DNA from: Tissierella sp. MB52-C2
GTDB taxonomy: Bacteria; Bacillota; Clostridia; Tissierellales; Tissierellaceae
Assembly (NCBI RefSeq): GCF_030931715.1
Contig: NZ_CP133261.1
Coordinates: forward strand, 3,202,643 to 3,266,642
Length of the DNA stretch: 64,000 nt
Reading direction: 5' to 3'
This document shows, one piece after another, positions 8,928 to 18,814 of the stretch. The notes below the pieces were generated by a model, which saw only the letters and a list, made by a program, of their open reading frames with translations, was not told the origin of the DNA and did no database searches. The position numbers and the translations under genes are program-made. The first letter of the stretch is position 1. Each line of letters begins with the position of its first letter.

Positions 8928-10685
8928 CTATCTCGTGAGGTACATTAAATTATAGCTTAGTTCAGCATGAGGATTTATATAGAATCCTTTTAAATCCTTT
9001 GGTATGAAATAAGTATATGATAAACAATAGGTAGGTGCTATTACTCCTGTGCCTACAAGAAGTTGCTCTGCTTCTAATAAAAGCTCTGCTCTCTCTTGAT
9101 TATCTGGTGAATTTGCAGCTGTTTGAAGTAATTCCCTATATTTATCTGCATCTGGTCCTGTCCAACCTGATTTACTACTATTAAAATATCCATCTATTGG
9201 ATCATATATTTCTAATAGGGCATTTGGATCATTATAATAAGGTCCCCAACCAGATGTACAGATATCGTAATCTCCTGCGTCTACCTTATCCCACATTACA
9301 TTCCACTCTACCATATCAATTTTTATTTCTACTCCTAATTTTTCCTTCCACTCCTGTAGTAGCCATTCTGCTGACTTTTTAGAGTATTCAGTTGTTCCTC
9401 TAGTGGAGTAACTTACATCCATTTTTGCTGGATCTGGATCTAGACCCTCTTCTTTAAGTCCCTCTATTAAAAGCACCTTTGGATCTGGATATTTCTTTAA
9501 AAGTTCCTTTATTATTTCGTTTCTTCCACCTACTCTTTCACTATATAGTTCATCTCCAACATTAGTAACTGCTGGCATTAATGAATATAGAGGTTCTGCC
9601 TTTCCTTCTCTTAAGTCTTTAACATACTTCTCTCTATCAAAAGCTAGGGAAAAAGCTAACCTTATCTTAGGATTTTTAAAATATTTGTTGTTAACGTTGA
9701 ATCCTAAAAACTCTGGTGCGTTATCTGGAGATATCTTTGTTTCAAACCTTCCATCTTCCATAATAAGTTTTTGCCATTCTGGTTCATTTGTTGTCATATA
9801 ATCTATTTCTCCACTTAATAATGCCTGTGCTGTTGTTGCCGTTTCCTGAATAATTTTTCTTTCTATTTTTTCTAAAGTTATATTTTCTGCATTCCAATAA
9901 TCTGGATTTTTAACAAATGTAATTTGAACATTTGGATCCCAGCTCTCTATTAAAAATCTACCATTCATCATTACTTTATCTATTGAAGAACCATAAGCTG
10001 TTCCCCATTCTTCATATTTATCTTGTCTTACTGGCTGTGCACCTGTAAGTAACTCTAAGAAATATCCATAAGGTTTAACTAATGTAAACTCTATAGTTTT
10101 GTCGTCTATTACCTTTACTCCTATATCTTCCGGTTGCTTGTTTTTAGTTGGATCAGTTCCATCATTATATAGAGACTCTCCAAAGTTTTCAATTACTCCA
10201 TCAAATAACCAAGCATTAGTTGAACCCGTTTCTGGGTTAGCCATTGTTCTAAATGTAAATAAGAAATCATTAGCCGTTACAGGTACTCCATCATTCCAAA
10301 CTGCATCTTCCCTAATGTTAAAAGTATAAACTTTACCATCTTCACTAATAGTCCAATCTTTAGCTGCTCCAGGTACTATTGCAACATTACTATCTTCATC
10401 TGTAATTTCAGCTACTAAAGTTTCAAGAATAAACTTTTGAACTCCATTATCTGGTGCTGAAGTGTTTACCATAGGATTTAATCCTGTCGGCTCACTTCTA
10501 TCACTATATTTTAACACTTGCTCACCTGTTGCCCCTTCTGCTGTTTCTTCTTTGTTGCCTTCTGATTTTTCTGCAGTATTATTATCTGTAGTTGCTGGTA
10601 CTTCTTCTTTTCCACACGCTACCAATGTACTAAGAGATATAGCCATAATCAAAATAAAAATTAATAATTTTTTAAGACTTTTCAT
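8928..10685 (-). CDS. Peptide ABC transporter substrate-binding lipoprotein
   Basis: A 585-residue extracytoplasmic binding protein of the SBP_bac_5 (OppA/DppA) family. It has a lipoprotein signal ending LSTLVACG, then a Thr/Glu-rich linker rich in acidic residues, then the binding domain. Family signatures include DGKVYTFNIREDAVWNDGVPVTANDF and the FSLAFDREKYV segment. It captures oligopeptides for the OppBCDF transporter encoded just upstream. It is the last gene of that set, separated from oppF by 61 bases. Start ATG follows AGGAGG. The specificity cannot be read from sequence. Confidence 0.9.
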   Translation of the reverse strand: MKSLKKLLIFILIMAISLSTLVACGKEEVPATTDNNTAEKSEGNKEETAEGATGEQVLKYSDRSEPTGLNPMVNTSAPDNGVQKFILETLVAEITDEDSNVAIVPGAAKDWTISEDGKVYTFNIREDAVWNDGVPVTANDFLFTFRTMANPETGSTNAWLFDGVIENFGESLYNDGTDPTKNKQPEDIGVKVIDDKTIEFTLVKPYGYFLELLTGAQPVRQDKYEEWGTAYGSSIDKVMMNGRFLIESWDPNVQITFVKNPDYWNAENITLEKIERKIIQETATTAQALLSGEIDYMTTNEPEWQKLIMEDGRFETKISPDNAPEFLGFNVNNKYFKNPKIRLAFSLAFDREKYVKDLREGKAEPLYSLMPAVTNVGDELYSERVGGRNEIIKELLKKYPDPKVLLIEGLKEEGLDPDPAKMDVSYSTRGTTEYSKKSAEWLLQEWKEKLGVEIKIDMVEWNVMWDKVDAGDYDICTSGWGPYYNDPNALLEIYDPIDGYFNSSKSGWTGPDADKYRELLQTAANSPDNQERAELLLEAEQLLVGTGVIAPTYCLSYTYFIPKDLKGFYINPHAELSYNLMYLTR

Positions 10686-10746
10686 AATTTCCTCCTCATA
10701 ATTTAATTTTATATTTAATAAGCTATTAGCTTATTAAAGTCCTTGA

Positions 10747-11721
10747 TTATTTAACTAAATGACAAGCTACAAAATGCTCATGACTTACTTCTTTAAACTC
10801 TGGCACTTTTTCTCTACATATGTCTATAGATCGATTACATCTTGATGCAAATTTGCATCCTGGTGGAGGATTAACTGGGCTTGGAATTTCTCCATCTATT
10901 GGAATCCTTTTTTTAATCCTTTCCTCTTCAGGATCTGGTACTGGGATAGCTGATAATAGGGCTTGAGTATAAGGGTGTAATGGTTTTTTATATAGTTCAT
11001 CACTAGTAGTAAATTCTACTAAACTTCCTAAATACATTACTCCAACCCTGTCTGAAATATGTTTTATCATTGATAAATCGTGTGCTATAAATAAATAGGT
11101 TAATCCTCTTTCCCTTTGTAACTTTATTAAAAGATTTACTACTTGAGCTTGAATAGAAACATCAAGGGCTGAAATAGGCTCATCGCAAACTATAAAATTC
11201 GGATTTATGGCTAAAGCCCTTGCTATTCCAATTCTCTGTCTTTGACCACCAGAAAATTCATGGGGGAATCTGGAGGCATGCTCCTTATTTAATCCTACGG
11301 TATCTAACAATTCAAATATTTTTTCTTGTCTTTCTTTTTTTCCATTAGCACCTCTATAGGTATGATGAATATCTATTCCTTCTCCAATAATATCTCCTAC
11401 TGTCATTCTAGGATTTAATGAGGAATAGGGATCTTGAAATATTATTTGAGACTTTTTAGTAAATTCCTTTTTTTCTTTTGGATTAAATTTATGTATATTT
11501 TCTCCCTGATAGATTACTTCACCATCTGTAGCACTATAAAGTCCCATTATGGTTTTTCCACAGGTAGTTTTTCCACAACCCGACTCCCCTACTAATCCTA
11601 GAGTTTCTCCCTTATATATATTAAAACTAACATTATCAACAGCCTTTAATACATCTCTTCTTCCTACTTTAAAATATTTCTTTAAATTTTTTACTTCTAT
11701 TAATACTTCTTTATTTTCCAT
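10747..11721 (-). CDS. Peptide ABC transporter ATPase (OppF/DppF type)
   Basis: A 324-residue nucleotide-binding subunit. Walker A is GESGCGKTT, the signature FSGGQRQRIGIARAL and Walker B FIVCDEPISALD. The C-terminal oligo/dipeptide-type extension has the Cys cluster in PPGCKFASRCNRS, probably an iron-sulphur or metal site typical of Opp/Dpp ATPases. I chose the ATG at 11721 (MENKEV) because AGAGGTG lies 6 bases ahead; a GTG at 11730 in the same frame would sit inside that site. It overlaps the OppD-type gene by 11 bases. Confidence 0.9.
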   Translation of the reverse strand: MENKEVLIEVKNLKKYFKVGRRDVLKAVDNVSFNIYKGETLGLVGESGCGKTTCGKTIMGLYSATDGEVIYQGENIHKFNPKEKKEFTKKSQIIFQDPYSSLNPRMTVGDIIGEGIDIHHTYRGANGKKERQEKIFELLDTVGLNKEHASRFPHEFSGGQRQRIGIARALAINPNFIVCDEPISALDVSIQAQVVNLLIKLQRERGLTYLFIAHDLSMIKHISDRVGVMYLGSLVEFTTSDELYKKPLHPYTQALLSAIPVPDPEEERIKKRIPIDGEIPSPVNPPPGCKFASRCNRSIDICREKVPEFKEVSHEHFVACHLVK

Positions 11722-12751
11722 ATGTTTCACCTCTTGATATTAGTTCTCTTGGAACTCCAGTAATATCTGCCCTACTATCATGAAGCCAACATGAAGCCTC
11801 TTGTGTTTCTCCAAAGGACATTGATTTTGGTTCTTCTACCCTGCATATTTTCATTCCAAACTCACATCTTGCTGCAAATGGGCATCCCTTTGGAGGATTT
11901 ATTAAATCAGGTGGTGTGCCTGTTAAGGAATATAGGGTCTCTTTACTATGGGAGCTTAATTTAGGTACGGATTTCAAAAGTGCAGAAGTATAGGGGTGCT
12001 TAGGATTGTAAAATATTTCATCTACTGTACCTCTCTCTACTATTTGGCCAGCATACATTACCTGTACTCTATCTGAAACACTGGCAACCACTCCTAGATC
12101 ATGGGTTACTAGAACAACTCCCATATTTAATTCCTTCTGTAGTTCAGAAATCAACTCCATAATCTGAGCTTGAATTGTTACGTCTAGTGCAGTTGTAGGT
12201 TCGTCTGCAATTAATATTTTAGGATTACAAGCAAGAGCAATAGCTATCATAGCTCTTTGTCTCATTCCTCCTGAAAACTCAAATGGATATTGGTTCATTC
12301 TTAATTTCGCATTAGGTATTCTTACTAATTCCAACATATTTAATGCGACTTTGCTTGCTTCATCACCTGATATATTATTATGAAGAAATACACTTTCTGC
12401 AATTTGATCTCCTATTTTCATAGTAGGATTTAATGATGTCATAGGGTCTTGAAATATCATAGATATATCTCTACCTCTTATTTCTGCCATTTTATCATCG
12501 CTTAATTCTAGTAAATTTTGTCCTTCTAGTTTTATATATGAGTTTTCTTTTTGAATCATTGATTGAGGACTAGGAAGTAATCCCATTATTGCTTTAGACG
12601 TAACAGTTTTTCCACAACCAGATTCTCCCACTATCGCTAAGTTTTCTCCCTTATTTAAATGAAAATCTACTCCTCTAACTGCTTGAGCAATACCTGCATA
12701 GGTATTAAAGGAAACTTGTAAGTTTTTTACTTCTAATAATCTATTTTTCAT
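11711..12751 (-). CDS. Peptide ABC transporter ATPase (OppD/DppD type)
   Basis: A 346-residue nucleotide-binding subunit, partner of the OppF-type protein. Walker A is GESGCGKTV, the signature FSGGMRQRAMIAIALA and Walker B ILIADEPTTALD. The C-terminal domain has PPKGCPFAARCEFGMKIC, the Cys-containing motif of the family. It lies 9 bases after oppC. Two different ATPases with FSGGQRQR and FSGGMRQR signatures are the usual pair in peptide importers. Confidence 0.9.
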   Translation of the reverse strand: MKNRLLEVKNLQVSFNTYAGIAQAVRGVDFHLNKGENLAIVGESGCGKTVTSKAIMGLLPSPQSMIQKENSYIKLEGQNLLELSDDKMAEIRGRDISMIFQDPMTSLNPTMKIGDQIAESVFLHNNISGDEASKVALNMLELVRIPNAKLRMNQYPFEFSGGMRQRAMIAIALACNPKILIADEPTTALDVTIQAQIMELISELQKELNMGVVLVTHDLGVVASVSDRVQVMYAGQIVERGTVDEIFYNPKHPYTSALLKSVPKLSSHSKETLYSLTGTPPDLINPPKGCPFAARCEFGMKICRVEEPKSMSFGETQEASCWLHDSRADITGVPRELISRGETYGK

Positions 12752-12760
12752 CTAGTACAC

Positions 12761-13717
12761 CTACTTTCTTAACTTTGGATCTAATGCATCTGAAAGTCCA
12801 TCACCAATTAAGTGAAATGCTAACATGGTTATAACTATCATTAAACAGGGAAAAAACAATTGATGAGGATAGAACATAAGTTGCTCTTGTCCTGCTGATG
12901 CTAAAGCTCCCCAGCTTGTTTTTGGGGCTTGTACTCCTAATCCTATATAGCTTAGGAATGCTTCTCCAAAGATAAATCCTGGAACTGACATGGTTATATC
13001 TACCATTATGATCCCAAGGGTATTAGGTAGTAAGTGTTTCATTATTATTCTTCCTGTACTGGATCCTAGTGCAGTTGCCGCTTCTACATAGTCCTGTTCT
13101 CTTATTTGAAGTATTTGTCCTCTTACCATTCTTGTAGTACCGACCCAAGATGTAAGACTCATAGCTAGAACTAAAGCAAATATACTTCTTCCCAATACAA
13201 CTGAAAGTATCAATACAATAATTAGATAGGGTAGATTCCCTATAAACTCAGCAAGTCGCATGATTACATTATCTACTACTCCACCTTTTAAACCTGCTAA
13301 AGCACCTAATAAAGATCCAATTATAAACATTACAAGGGTACAACAAAGACCTATTAGTAAAGAAATCCTTCCACCATAGCAGACTCTAGTGAATATATCT
13401 CTTCCCATATCGTCTGTTCCAAACCAGTATTCTGCACTTGGTTTTAGATTCTTCATATCAGAGTTTATATACTGATAATCATGTTTAGACATTAAAGGTC
13501 CTGCCAATATAATAAAAACTACAATAGTAAGTAATATTAATCCAAATATAGATAATTTGTTTGATCTAAATCTTCTCCAAACATCAGACCAATAAGTTAA
13601 AGATGGTTTATTAATTTCTTCACCTGAAAGTCCTTTAGTACCAACTCGTTCAAACATATTTTCTTCCATTACTTTTTCACTTTGAACCACATTTAAATGG
13701 CTTTCGAAACTATTCAT
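12761..13717 (-). CDS. Peptide ABC transporter permease (OppC/DppC type)
   Basis: A 318-residue inner-membrane permease with six predicted helices. It has the OppC N-terminal TM module and the FGTDDMGRDIFTRVCYGGRISLLIG segment characteristic of this subunit. The EAA loop is seen in REQDYVEAATALGSSTGRIIMKHLLPN. The first 40 residues before the first helix are longer than usual. It follows oppB after 27 bases. Confidence 0.9.
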   Translation of the reverse strand: MNSFESHLNVVQSEKVMEENMFERVGTKGLSGEEINKPSLTYWSDVWRRFRSNKLSIFGLILLTIVVFIILAGPLMSKHDYQYINSDMKNLKPSAEYWFGTDDMGRDIFTRVCYGGRISLLIGLCCTLVMFIIGSLLGALAGLKGGVVDNVIMRLAEFIGNLPYLIIVLILSVVLGRSIFALVLAMSLTSWVGTTRMVRGQILQIREQDYVEAATALGSSTGRIIMKHLLPNTLGIIMVDITMSVPGFIFGEAFLSYIGLGVQAPKTSWGALASAGQEQLMFYPHQLFFPCLMIVITMLAFHLIGDGLSDALDPKLRK

Positions 13718-13744
13718 ATTATCCCTACCTCACTATTATTTTCT

Positions 13745-14674
13745 CTAAGATTGTGTAACTCTTATTCTTGGGTCAACTATTCCATATAGAATATCTACAA
13801 CTATTAAGGCTACAGTATATAAAATTGCATAAAATATTGTAAGACCTATTATCATGGTATAATCGCCATCAGAAACGGATTTTACATAGTAGTTTCCAAG
13901 TCCTGGGATTGAAAACATTTTTTCTAATATAAAAGAACCACTAAATATTCCAGCTACTGCTGGACCAATCATAGTAATAATAGGAATCATAGAGTTTCTT
14001 AAAATATGGTTTTTAATAACTCTTCTTTTTTTACAACCCTTAGCTTTAGCAGTAATTATGTAATCCTCATTTGATACTGAAATAATACTACTTCTCATAA
14101 ATTTAGTATAGGAAGCTATTCCTCCTATGGCATAGGCTGTTACTGGCAAAATATAATGTTTTAATTGTCCCCATCCAAAAACAGGAACTAGTTTCCATTT
14201 AAAAGCTACAAAATATTGAAGTAATGCTGCTATAACAAAACTAGGAACACATATAGCTAAGACAACACAAAATCTTATAACATGATCTCCTAATTTTTCT
14301 CTATTAAATCCAGATATAATTCCTAAAGAGATTCCTATAACTATTTGTAAAGTAACAGCTATTATACCTATTTTAGCTGAAATAGGTGCATTTGCCTTTA
14401 TTACATCATTAGCAGATTTACCAGTATAGATAATGGATTCTCCAAAATCTCCTGTTGTTACAAGGTTCTTCATATATAAAAAGTATCTTTCAGCAACAGG
14501 CTTATCAAGCCCATATCTAGCTCTAATTACTTCTTGTGCCTTGTCCGGCATCTGCCCTACTTTAGCCGCAATAGGATCTCCTGGTGCTCCTGCTATTAAG
14601 AAAAATGTAGCTGTAATAATTAAGAATAAGGTAAATATAGAATAAAGAGTTCTTTTAGCTATGAATTTAAACAT
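13745..14674 (-). CDS. Peptide ABC transporter permease (OppB/DppB type), first gene of the locus
   Basis: A 309-residue permease with six predicted helices and the OppB N-terminal motif (GDPIAAKVGQMPDKAQEVIRARYGLDKP). The EAA loop reads NEDYIITAKAKGCKKRRVIKNHILRN. It is the first gene of the oppBCDFA set. A sigma-54 type promoter lies about 90 bases ahead of it (14764-14779), so the transporter is probably induced by an enhancer-binding activator. The start follows AAAGGTTGG. Confidence 0.9.
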   Translation of the reverse strand: MFKFIAKRTLYSIFTLFLIITATFFLIAGAPGDPIAAKVGQMPDKAQEVIRARYGLDKPVAERYFLYMKNLVTTGDFGESIIYTGKSANDVIKANAPISAKIGIIAVTLQIVIGISLGIISGFNREKLGDHVIRFCVVLAICVPSFVIAALLQYFVAFKWKLVPVFGWGQLKHYILPVTAYAIGGIASYTKFMRSSIISVSNEDYIITAKAKGCKKRRVIKNHILRNSMIPIITMIGPAVAGIFSGSFILEKMFSIPGLGNYYVKSVSDGDYTMIIGLTIFYAILYTVALIVVDILYGIVDPRIRVTQS

Positions 14675-14763
14675 AAATGAACCAACCTTTCTTATGATTT
14701 TTAATAATGAAAATTAATTTATCTTTGCTGCACCTTAATTCACCTCCACCTTATTACTTATAA

Positions 14764-14779
14764 AGCAATCTTCATGCCA
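14764..14779 (-). promoter_or_regulatory. Sigma-54 promoter of the opp operon
   Basis: On the minus strand the sequence is TGGCATG-AAGA-TTGCT, preceded by C and followed by TTA. It differs from the consensus TGGCACG-N4-TTGCW by one base and has the exact GG-N10-GC spacing. Transcription would start near 14753, about 80 bases before oppB. Confidence 0.75.
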
Positions 14780-14809
14780 GTTTTTCACTTTAATAAACTC
14801 TAGTGTTAT

Positions 14810-14914
14810 CAATGTATTTATCCATTTAGATAAAAAACAGGTAAGAAAAAGTATTAAATTTAATACTTTTTCTTACCTGTTTTAAAATTAGTATGAAATT
14901 TCGGACTAAATTCA
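14810..14914. repeat. 105-bp hairpin repeat, copy R1
   Basis: An ungapped match to 28149-28253 with 83 of 105 positions identical by my count. The first 16 bases (CAATGTATTTATCCAT) and most of the last 31 are shared. The middle is a palindrome whose arms differ between copies while still pairing. The rest of the gene-free stretch 14675-15052 holds the sigma-54 promoter and otherwise nothing I recognise. Confidence 0.8.
14834..14883 (-). terminator. Terminator of the RiPP operon (palindrome of R1)
   Basis: A perfect 50-base palindrome with 25-base arms around GTATTAAATTTAATAC. Read on the minus strand the 3' arm ends in TTTT and two further Ts follow. It lies about 170 bases after the ABC transporter stop codon and ahead of the opp sigma-54 promoter. 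Confidence 0.7.
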
Positions 14915-15052
14915 AGTTTATAATAAAATTTAATACTTCAAATCTATTCTATATTTTTAAAATTTGCTAGATTTTATTATCTATAGTAGTAACTTTGATG
15001 TAGCCCTTTGTAAAAGGAATGATTGTTTACACTATTTTATAAAGTTATGATT

Positions 15053-16750
15053 TTATATCAGGTTAATTTCTTCATCCGCAATATCATCAAAGTGGTCTTC
15101 ATGGCTTGTAATTAAAATTATCTTTTCCTTCTTTATATTCTGAATTACCTTCTTTAAATCTAATATGCTTTTTTGATCCAATGAAGATGTTGGTTCATCA
15201 AAAAACAATATATCTGGATTTTTTAAAATTTCTCGAAGTATTAATACTTTTTGCCTTTGTCCACCTGAAAGTTCTTGCATTTTTCTATTAAACAAATCTA
15301 CTATATTGAAACTATTATTTATAAAGAAGTCTTCCATTTTATATTCCTTTATTTTCAAGATTATTCTATTACCTAATGATTCAGTTGAATCTCTTTGAGT
15401 TTCTGTAATAACATAATCTCTAGAGTCTAAAAATAATAATTCTTTATTTAAAAAGTTAGAAGCAAGGAATTCTAAAACAGTTTCTCCTCCATAATAAATT
15501 GTTTGGCTAACAAACCCAATATGGTCTCTTCTAAACTTATACATATCAATCAATTCTATTTTTTTGTCATTAAATTTAATAGTCCCTGATTCAATCTCTT
15601 GTTGATATATACCAATTATAATATCAAATAATGTAGATTTACCGCTACCATTTTTTCCTTTAATAAGATATATATAATTAGCTTTTAAAAAAAGGTTCAG
15701 ATTATCTAAAACCAATATTTTATCTTTTTGATCAGTTTCATATGAAAATGTTATATTTTCAACAGTTATTGTTTCAATAGAATTCAATATTTGATCTCCA
15801 TTATGTTCTTTATGCTGAGAAATAATTTCTTCTAATCGTTTTTTTGATACTCGCACGTCCTGATAAGATTTGCCTAGGGACATAAAGTACTTAATTGAAC
15901 TAATAATAAAGTTAAAGTAAGTATTAATCATTGTAAATTTCCCAATTGAAATTTTTTTTAAATATACTTGCTTTGCAAAAATAATAAAAACTGTTACTTG
16001 GAAGAATATGGTGATAATATTATCTAGTGAAAAGAAAATATATGAAAGCTTTGTATAATTGATAACATCATTAAACATATTATTAAATTGTTCTCTTATT
16101 TGAGAAATGCTTTCTTTAAATGAAGAATATATTTTTATTGATTTAATTAGTATGACTTGTTGTGTTAGTGTTTTTGTAAATTGATCAGTAGAATCTTTAG
16201 CCCTATAACCTTTGCTATACAATGGTTTTTTTATAGTTTGATAAAGCAAAAAATAAACCGGCAAAAAGAATACTAAAAGATATATAAAAGCTTGAGAGAT
16301 ATTTAATAAAAAAGCCAATGAAACAATTATAGTTAAAATATTCATACAAATATTTATTATTTCTTTTAACAAGAAATTAACAATGACAAAGGTATCATTT
16401 TTTATTCTCTGGGTTATATATATAGGATCATAAACATTTATCCTACTTAAAGGCAAATGTTGAAAATGATTAATAATATCTGATATATACATATATGAAA
16501 TACCATTGCTTAATTTTGTTTCTGTTATTCCTAAAATATAACTTAGAAAAACATATAGCAAATTTATTGAAATAATCGCATAAATTATTAACCAGATAAA
16601 AGAAATTTCTTTTGTTTCAACTAAACTGTCTATAAAAAGAGCAGAAAGATAAGGCTTGATTAATGAAATTCCCCAAATGGTAACTACTAAGATTAAGTAC
16701 AAGACTATTTTATACTTAAATGGTTTCATGTTTTTAAAGTAATATTTCAT
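15053..16750 (-). CDS. ABC exporter, fused permease-ATPase, of the RiPP cluster
   Basis: A 565-residue half-transporter. About six membrane helices occupy residues 1-320. The ATPase domain follows with Walker A GKNGSGKST, signature LSGGQRQKV, Walker B DILFFDEPTSSLD and the switch His in TSHEDH. No N-terminal peptidase domain is present, so any leader removal must be done by another protein. As the last gene of the cluster it is the likely exporter (or immunity pump) for the modified peptide. The spacing to the SagB-like gene upstream is 66 bases. Confidence 0.85.
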   Translation of the reverse strand: MKYYFKNMKPFKYKIVLYLILVVTIWGISLIKPYLSALFIDSLVETKEISFIWLIIYAIISINLLYVFLSYILGITETKLSNGISYMYISDIINHFQHLPLSRINVYDPIYITQRIKNDTFVIVNFLLKEIINICMNILTIIVSLAFLLNISQAFIYLLVFFLPVYFLLYQTIKKPLYSKGYRAKDSTDQFTKTLTQQVILIKSIKIYSSFKESISQIREQFNNMFNDVINYTKLSYIFFSLDNIITIFFQVTVFIIFAKQVYLKKISIGKFTMINTYFNFIISSIKYFMSLGKSYQDVRVSKKRLEEIISQHKEHNGDQILNSIETITVENITFSYETDQKDKILVLDNLNLFLKANYIYLIKGKNGSGKSTLFDIIIGIYQQEIESGTIKFNDKKIELIDMYKFRRDHIGFVSQTIYYGGETVLEFLASNFLNKELLFLDSRDYVITETQRDSTESLGNRIILKIKEYKMEDFFINNSFNIVDLFNRKMQELSGGQRQKVLILREILKNPDILFFDEPTSSLDQKSILDLKKVIQNIKKEKIILITSHEDHFDDIADEEINLI

Positions 16751-16816
16751 ATTGCTAAAACCTCATTTCAACTTAATCATTTGAAAGTCGAATAATTTTT
16801 AATTATTATTTAGATT

Positions 16817-17689
16817 CTATGTTGAAGGCAAAAATCTATAATCAGAAAGTTTATTAGGCTTGCCAATAATTATTTCATATAATACGAATGTATCTTCATC
16901 ATTTAATTTTAATAGTTCAAGAATCTCTACATCTAAAAAACCTCCAGAAGCAACTGCACCTGCTCCTATAGCTGTTGAAGTCAAATAAAAATTCTGAGCT
17001 AAATGACCAGCTTCCAATTGCATAAACCGATAACCTCTATCGCTATATTTATATCCTGTTAAACGAGTTGTCCCTAAAATATAAACTACAAAGGCAGCCT
17101 GCATACTTAAATTAAATGAAAGAGTTGTTTTTTTGAAATCATTAGGCCTAAAACCTTCCTTTATCACTTTTAAAATATGCCTTATGGGGTCATAATAATA
17201 TATTCCTGAATTTATATCTTTTACATTACTAATGAATATATATGAATCTAAAGGCATTAATCCACCAGCAGACGGATAAGCAAATAAATACATATGAGGC
17301 TTGTCCTTCGTCTGAAAATATTCCCCTGTCATACCACTGCTGTAAAATAATATAGTCGATAGCTCTTCAAGTGTCATAGCCTCTTTGCTAAAATTTCTTA
17401 CACTTCGTCTTTTAGATATAACATCAAATAAATTCGATGTGGTTAACTGTGCATTAGGAGATGGGAGTTCTATTGTTTCTTTTTCCTTATATAAGGATTT
17501 AGGAGTTAAACATTCCTTTATAAAGCCCTTATCTGAAATAGCTTTTGATATTATATCACTAAAATTATATCCATTTAAAGAATTAATCTCAGAATTTCTA
17601 TGAAATAATTCATATAATGGTATGTCATTTATTTTTTTAAAAGTACTTTTTTCTTTGAAAGTTTTTTTTTCAAATGTATCACTTTTCAT
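16817..17689 (-). CDS. SagB-type FMN dehydrogenase of azole peptide synthesis
   Basis: A 290-residue nitroreductase-fold protein. The block SVRNFSKEAMTLEELSTIL near residue 98, then YPSAGGLMPLDSYIF and NSGIYYYDPIRHILKVI, are the marks of SagB-family dehydrogenases. These oxidise azolines to thiazoles or oxazoles with FMN. The Arg-Arg-Ser-Val-Arg FMN-binding stretch (KRRSVRNFS) is intact. The first 90 residues are a divergent extension. It lies between the leader-binding protein gene and the ABC exporter. It is the second dehydrogenase of the cluster, besides the McbC-like one. Confidence 0.85.
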   Translation of the reverse strand: MKSDTFEKKTFKEKSTFKKINDIPLYELFHRNSEINSLNGYNFSDIISKAISDKGFIKECLTPKSLYKEKETIELPSPNAQLTTSNLFDVISKRRSVRNFSKEAMTLEELSTILFYSSGMTGEYFQTKDKPHMYLFAYPSAGGLMPLDSYIFISNVKDINSGIYYYDPIRHILKVIKEGFRPNDFKKTTLSFNLSMQAAFVVYILGTTRLTGYKYSDRGYRFMQLEAGHLAQNFYLTSTAIGAGAVASGGFLDVEILELLKLNDEDTFVLYEIIIGKPNKLSDYRFLPST

Positions 17690-17724
17690 AATTAATTCTC
17701 CTTAAATTTTCAATCTTTTAATAT

Positions 17725-18777
17725 CTAATAACCACAAGTATTACAATTTGGAAGCCTTAAAATAGGTCTAACTGTATAATATAAATTTAAGCCATTTATG
17801 GTAATAATATTATTAACTGTTATGGGAGTTCTCTGTATATCCTTATGACAAAAATATTTTAAGATTTCATCTAATACATATCCAAATGCAATATATAAAT
17901 TTGATCTCCGATAAATTTGATATGTTTTTAAAGGCAATTCAATATTGTCTTCATAGTTACCATAAATATTTACTTCTTGGTTTTGGGCAAAGTATTTATA
18001 ACAATCATAACAAGCTGTTTTCTTAGAAGCAACAAGTGGACCTACTTCTATATTCATATCATTAACTACGAGATTTAGCCAAGGTATATTAAACCTTACG
18101 CTATATCTATTCATAATTGAATTTATTTCAATATTTTTCGCTGAATGTAATGTAACTAATAGATCACTTGGCAATAGATGTTTTATAAAACTTAATACAT
18201 TTGAGTGCCTTTGATAAGTGATTTCAATGTTTTGGATATCTAAGTTAAGTACTTTCTCTTTCGTTATATCTAATATATCAGTATGAAAATTGATTAAATT
18301 AATTTTTTTAAATGGAATTTCTTTTAATTCATCCATCAGAAGTCTAATATCTTCTAATTTTAAAAAATTAATTATAGTCATAGTTTTAGATTCTACAATA
18401 TCATCCATATCTCTCTGGCTAACATTGAACATCTTAAAGTTATCTGTAATTTTTTGTTTTTTTATGGATAAACTATCATTATCAAATACTTCAACAAGAT
18501 TTAATTTATATAGTCTCAGCAAAACATCTAAGAAATCTTCTTTGGAGGTTTCCATGTCTTCTTTTCCATCGTTAAACTTATCTTTTATATTTTGAAATAA
18601 ATCAAAAACAAAATTGGGTTGAAATAATTGATAAAATATTGGTGATATATATTTTTCTACATTAGCACCTTTAATATTATATTTTTTCTTATCTGTTCTA
18701 TAAACAAAACAATCCTTTGATTCAAGATAAATATCTTTATAATCAGAAAACTTTACAATATCACTAATGTTAATCAT
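17725..18777 (-). CDS. SagC/ThiF-like TOMM leader-peptide-binding protein
   Basis: A 350-residue protein that I place in the E1-like (cyclodehydratase partner) family of thiazole/oxazole peptide clusters. The N-terminal 110 residues look like a winged-helix recognition element. Near residue 245 is the family motif VGPLVASKKTACYDCY with Cys256 and Cys259. The extreme C-terminus is RLPNCNTCGY with Cys345 and Cys348; together they form a zinc site. No ATP-binding motif of active E1 enzymes is seen, as expected. These proteins bind the leader and present the precursor to a YcaO partner. The ATG at 18777 is preferred because GGAGGAG precedes it; a TTG 4 codons earlier overlaps that site. Confidence 0.8.
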   Translation of the reverse strand: MINISDIVKFSDYKDIYLESKDCFVYRTDKKKYNIKGANVEKYISPIFYQLFQPNFVFDLFQNIKDKFNDGKEDMETSKEDFLDVLLRLYKLNLVEVFDNDSLSIKKQKITDNFKMFNVSQRDMDDIVESKTMTIINFLKLEDIRLLMDELKEIPFKKINLINFHTDILDITKEKVLNLDIQNIEITYQRHSNVLSFIKHLLPSDLLVTLHSAKNIEINSIMNRYSVRFNIPWLNLVVNDMNIEVGPLVASKKTACYDCYKYFAQNQEVNIYGNYEDNIELPLKTYQIYRRSNLYIAFGYVLDEILKYFCHKDIQRTPITVNNIITINGLNLYYTVRPILRLPNCNTCGY

Positions 18778-18814
18778 CTTCTCCTCCAAATTTAAAATAG
18801 ATTTATATAATAAA

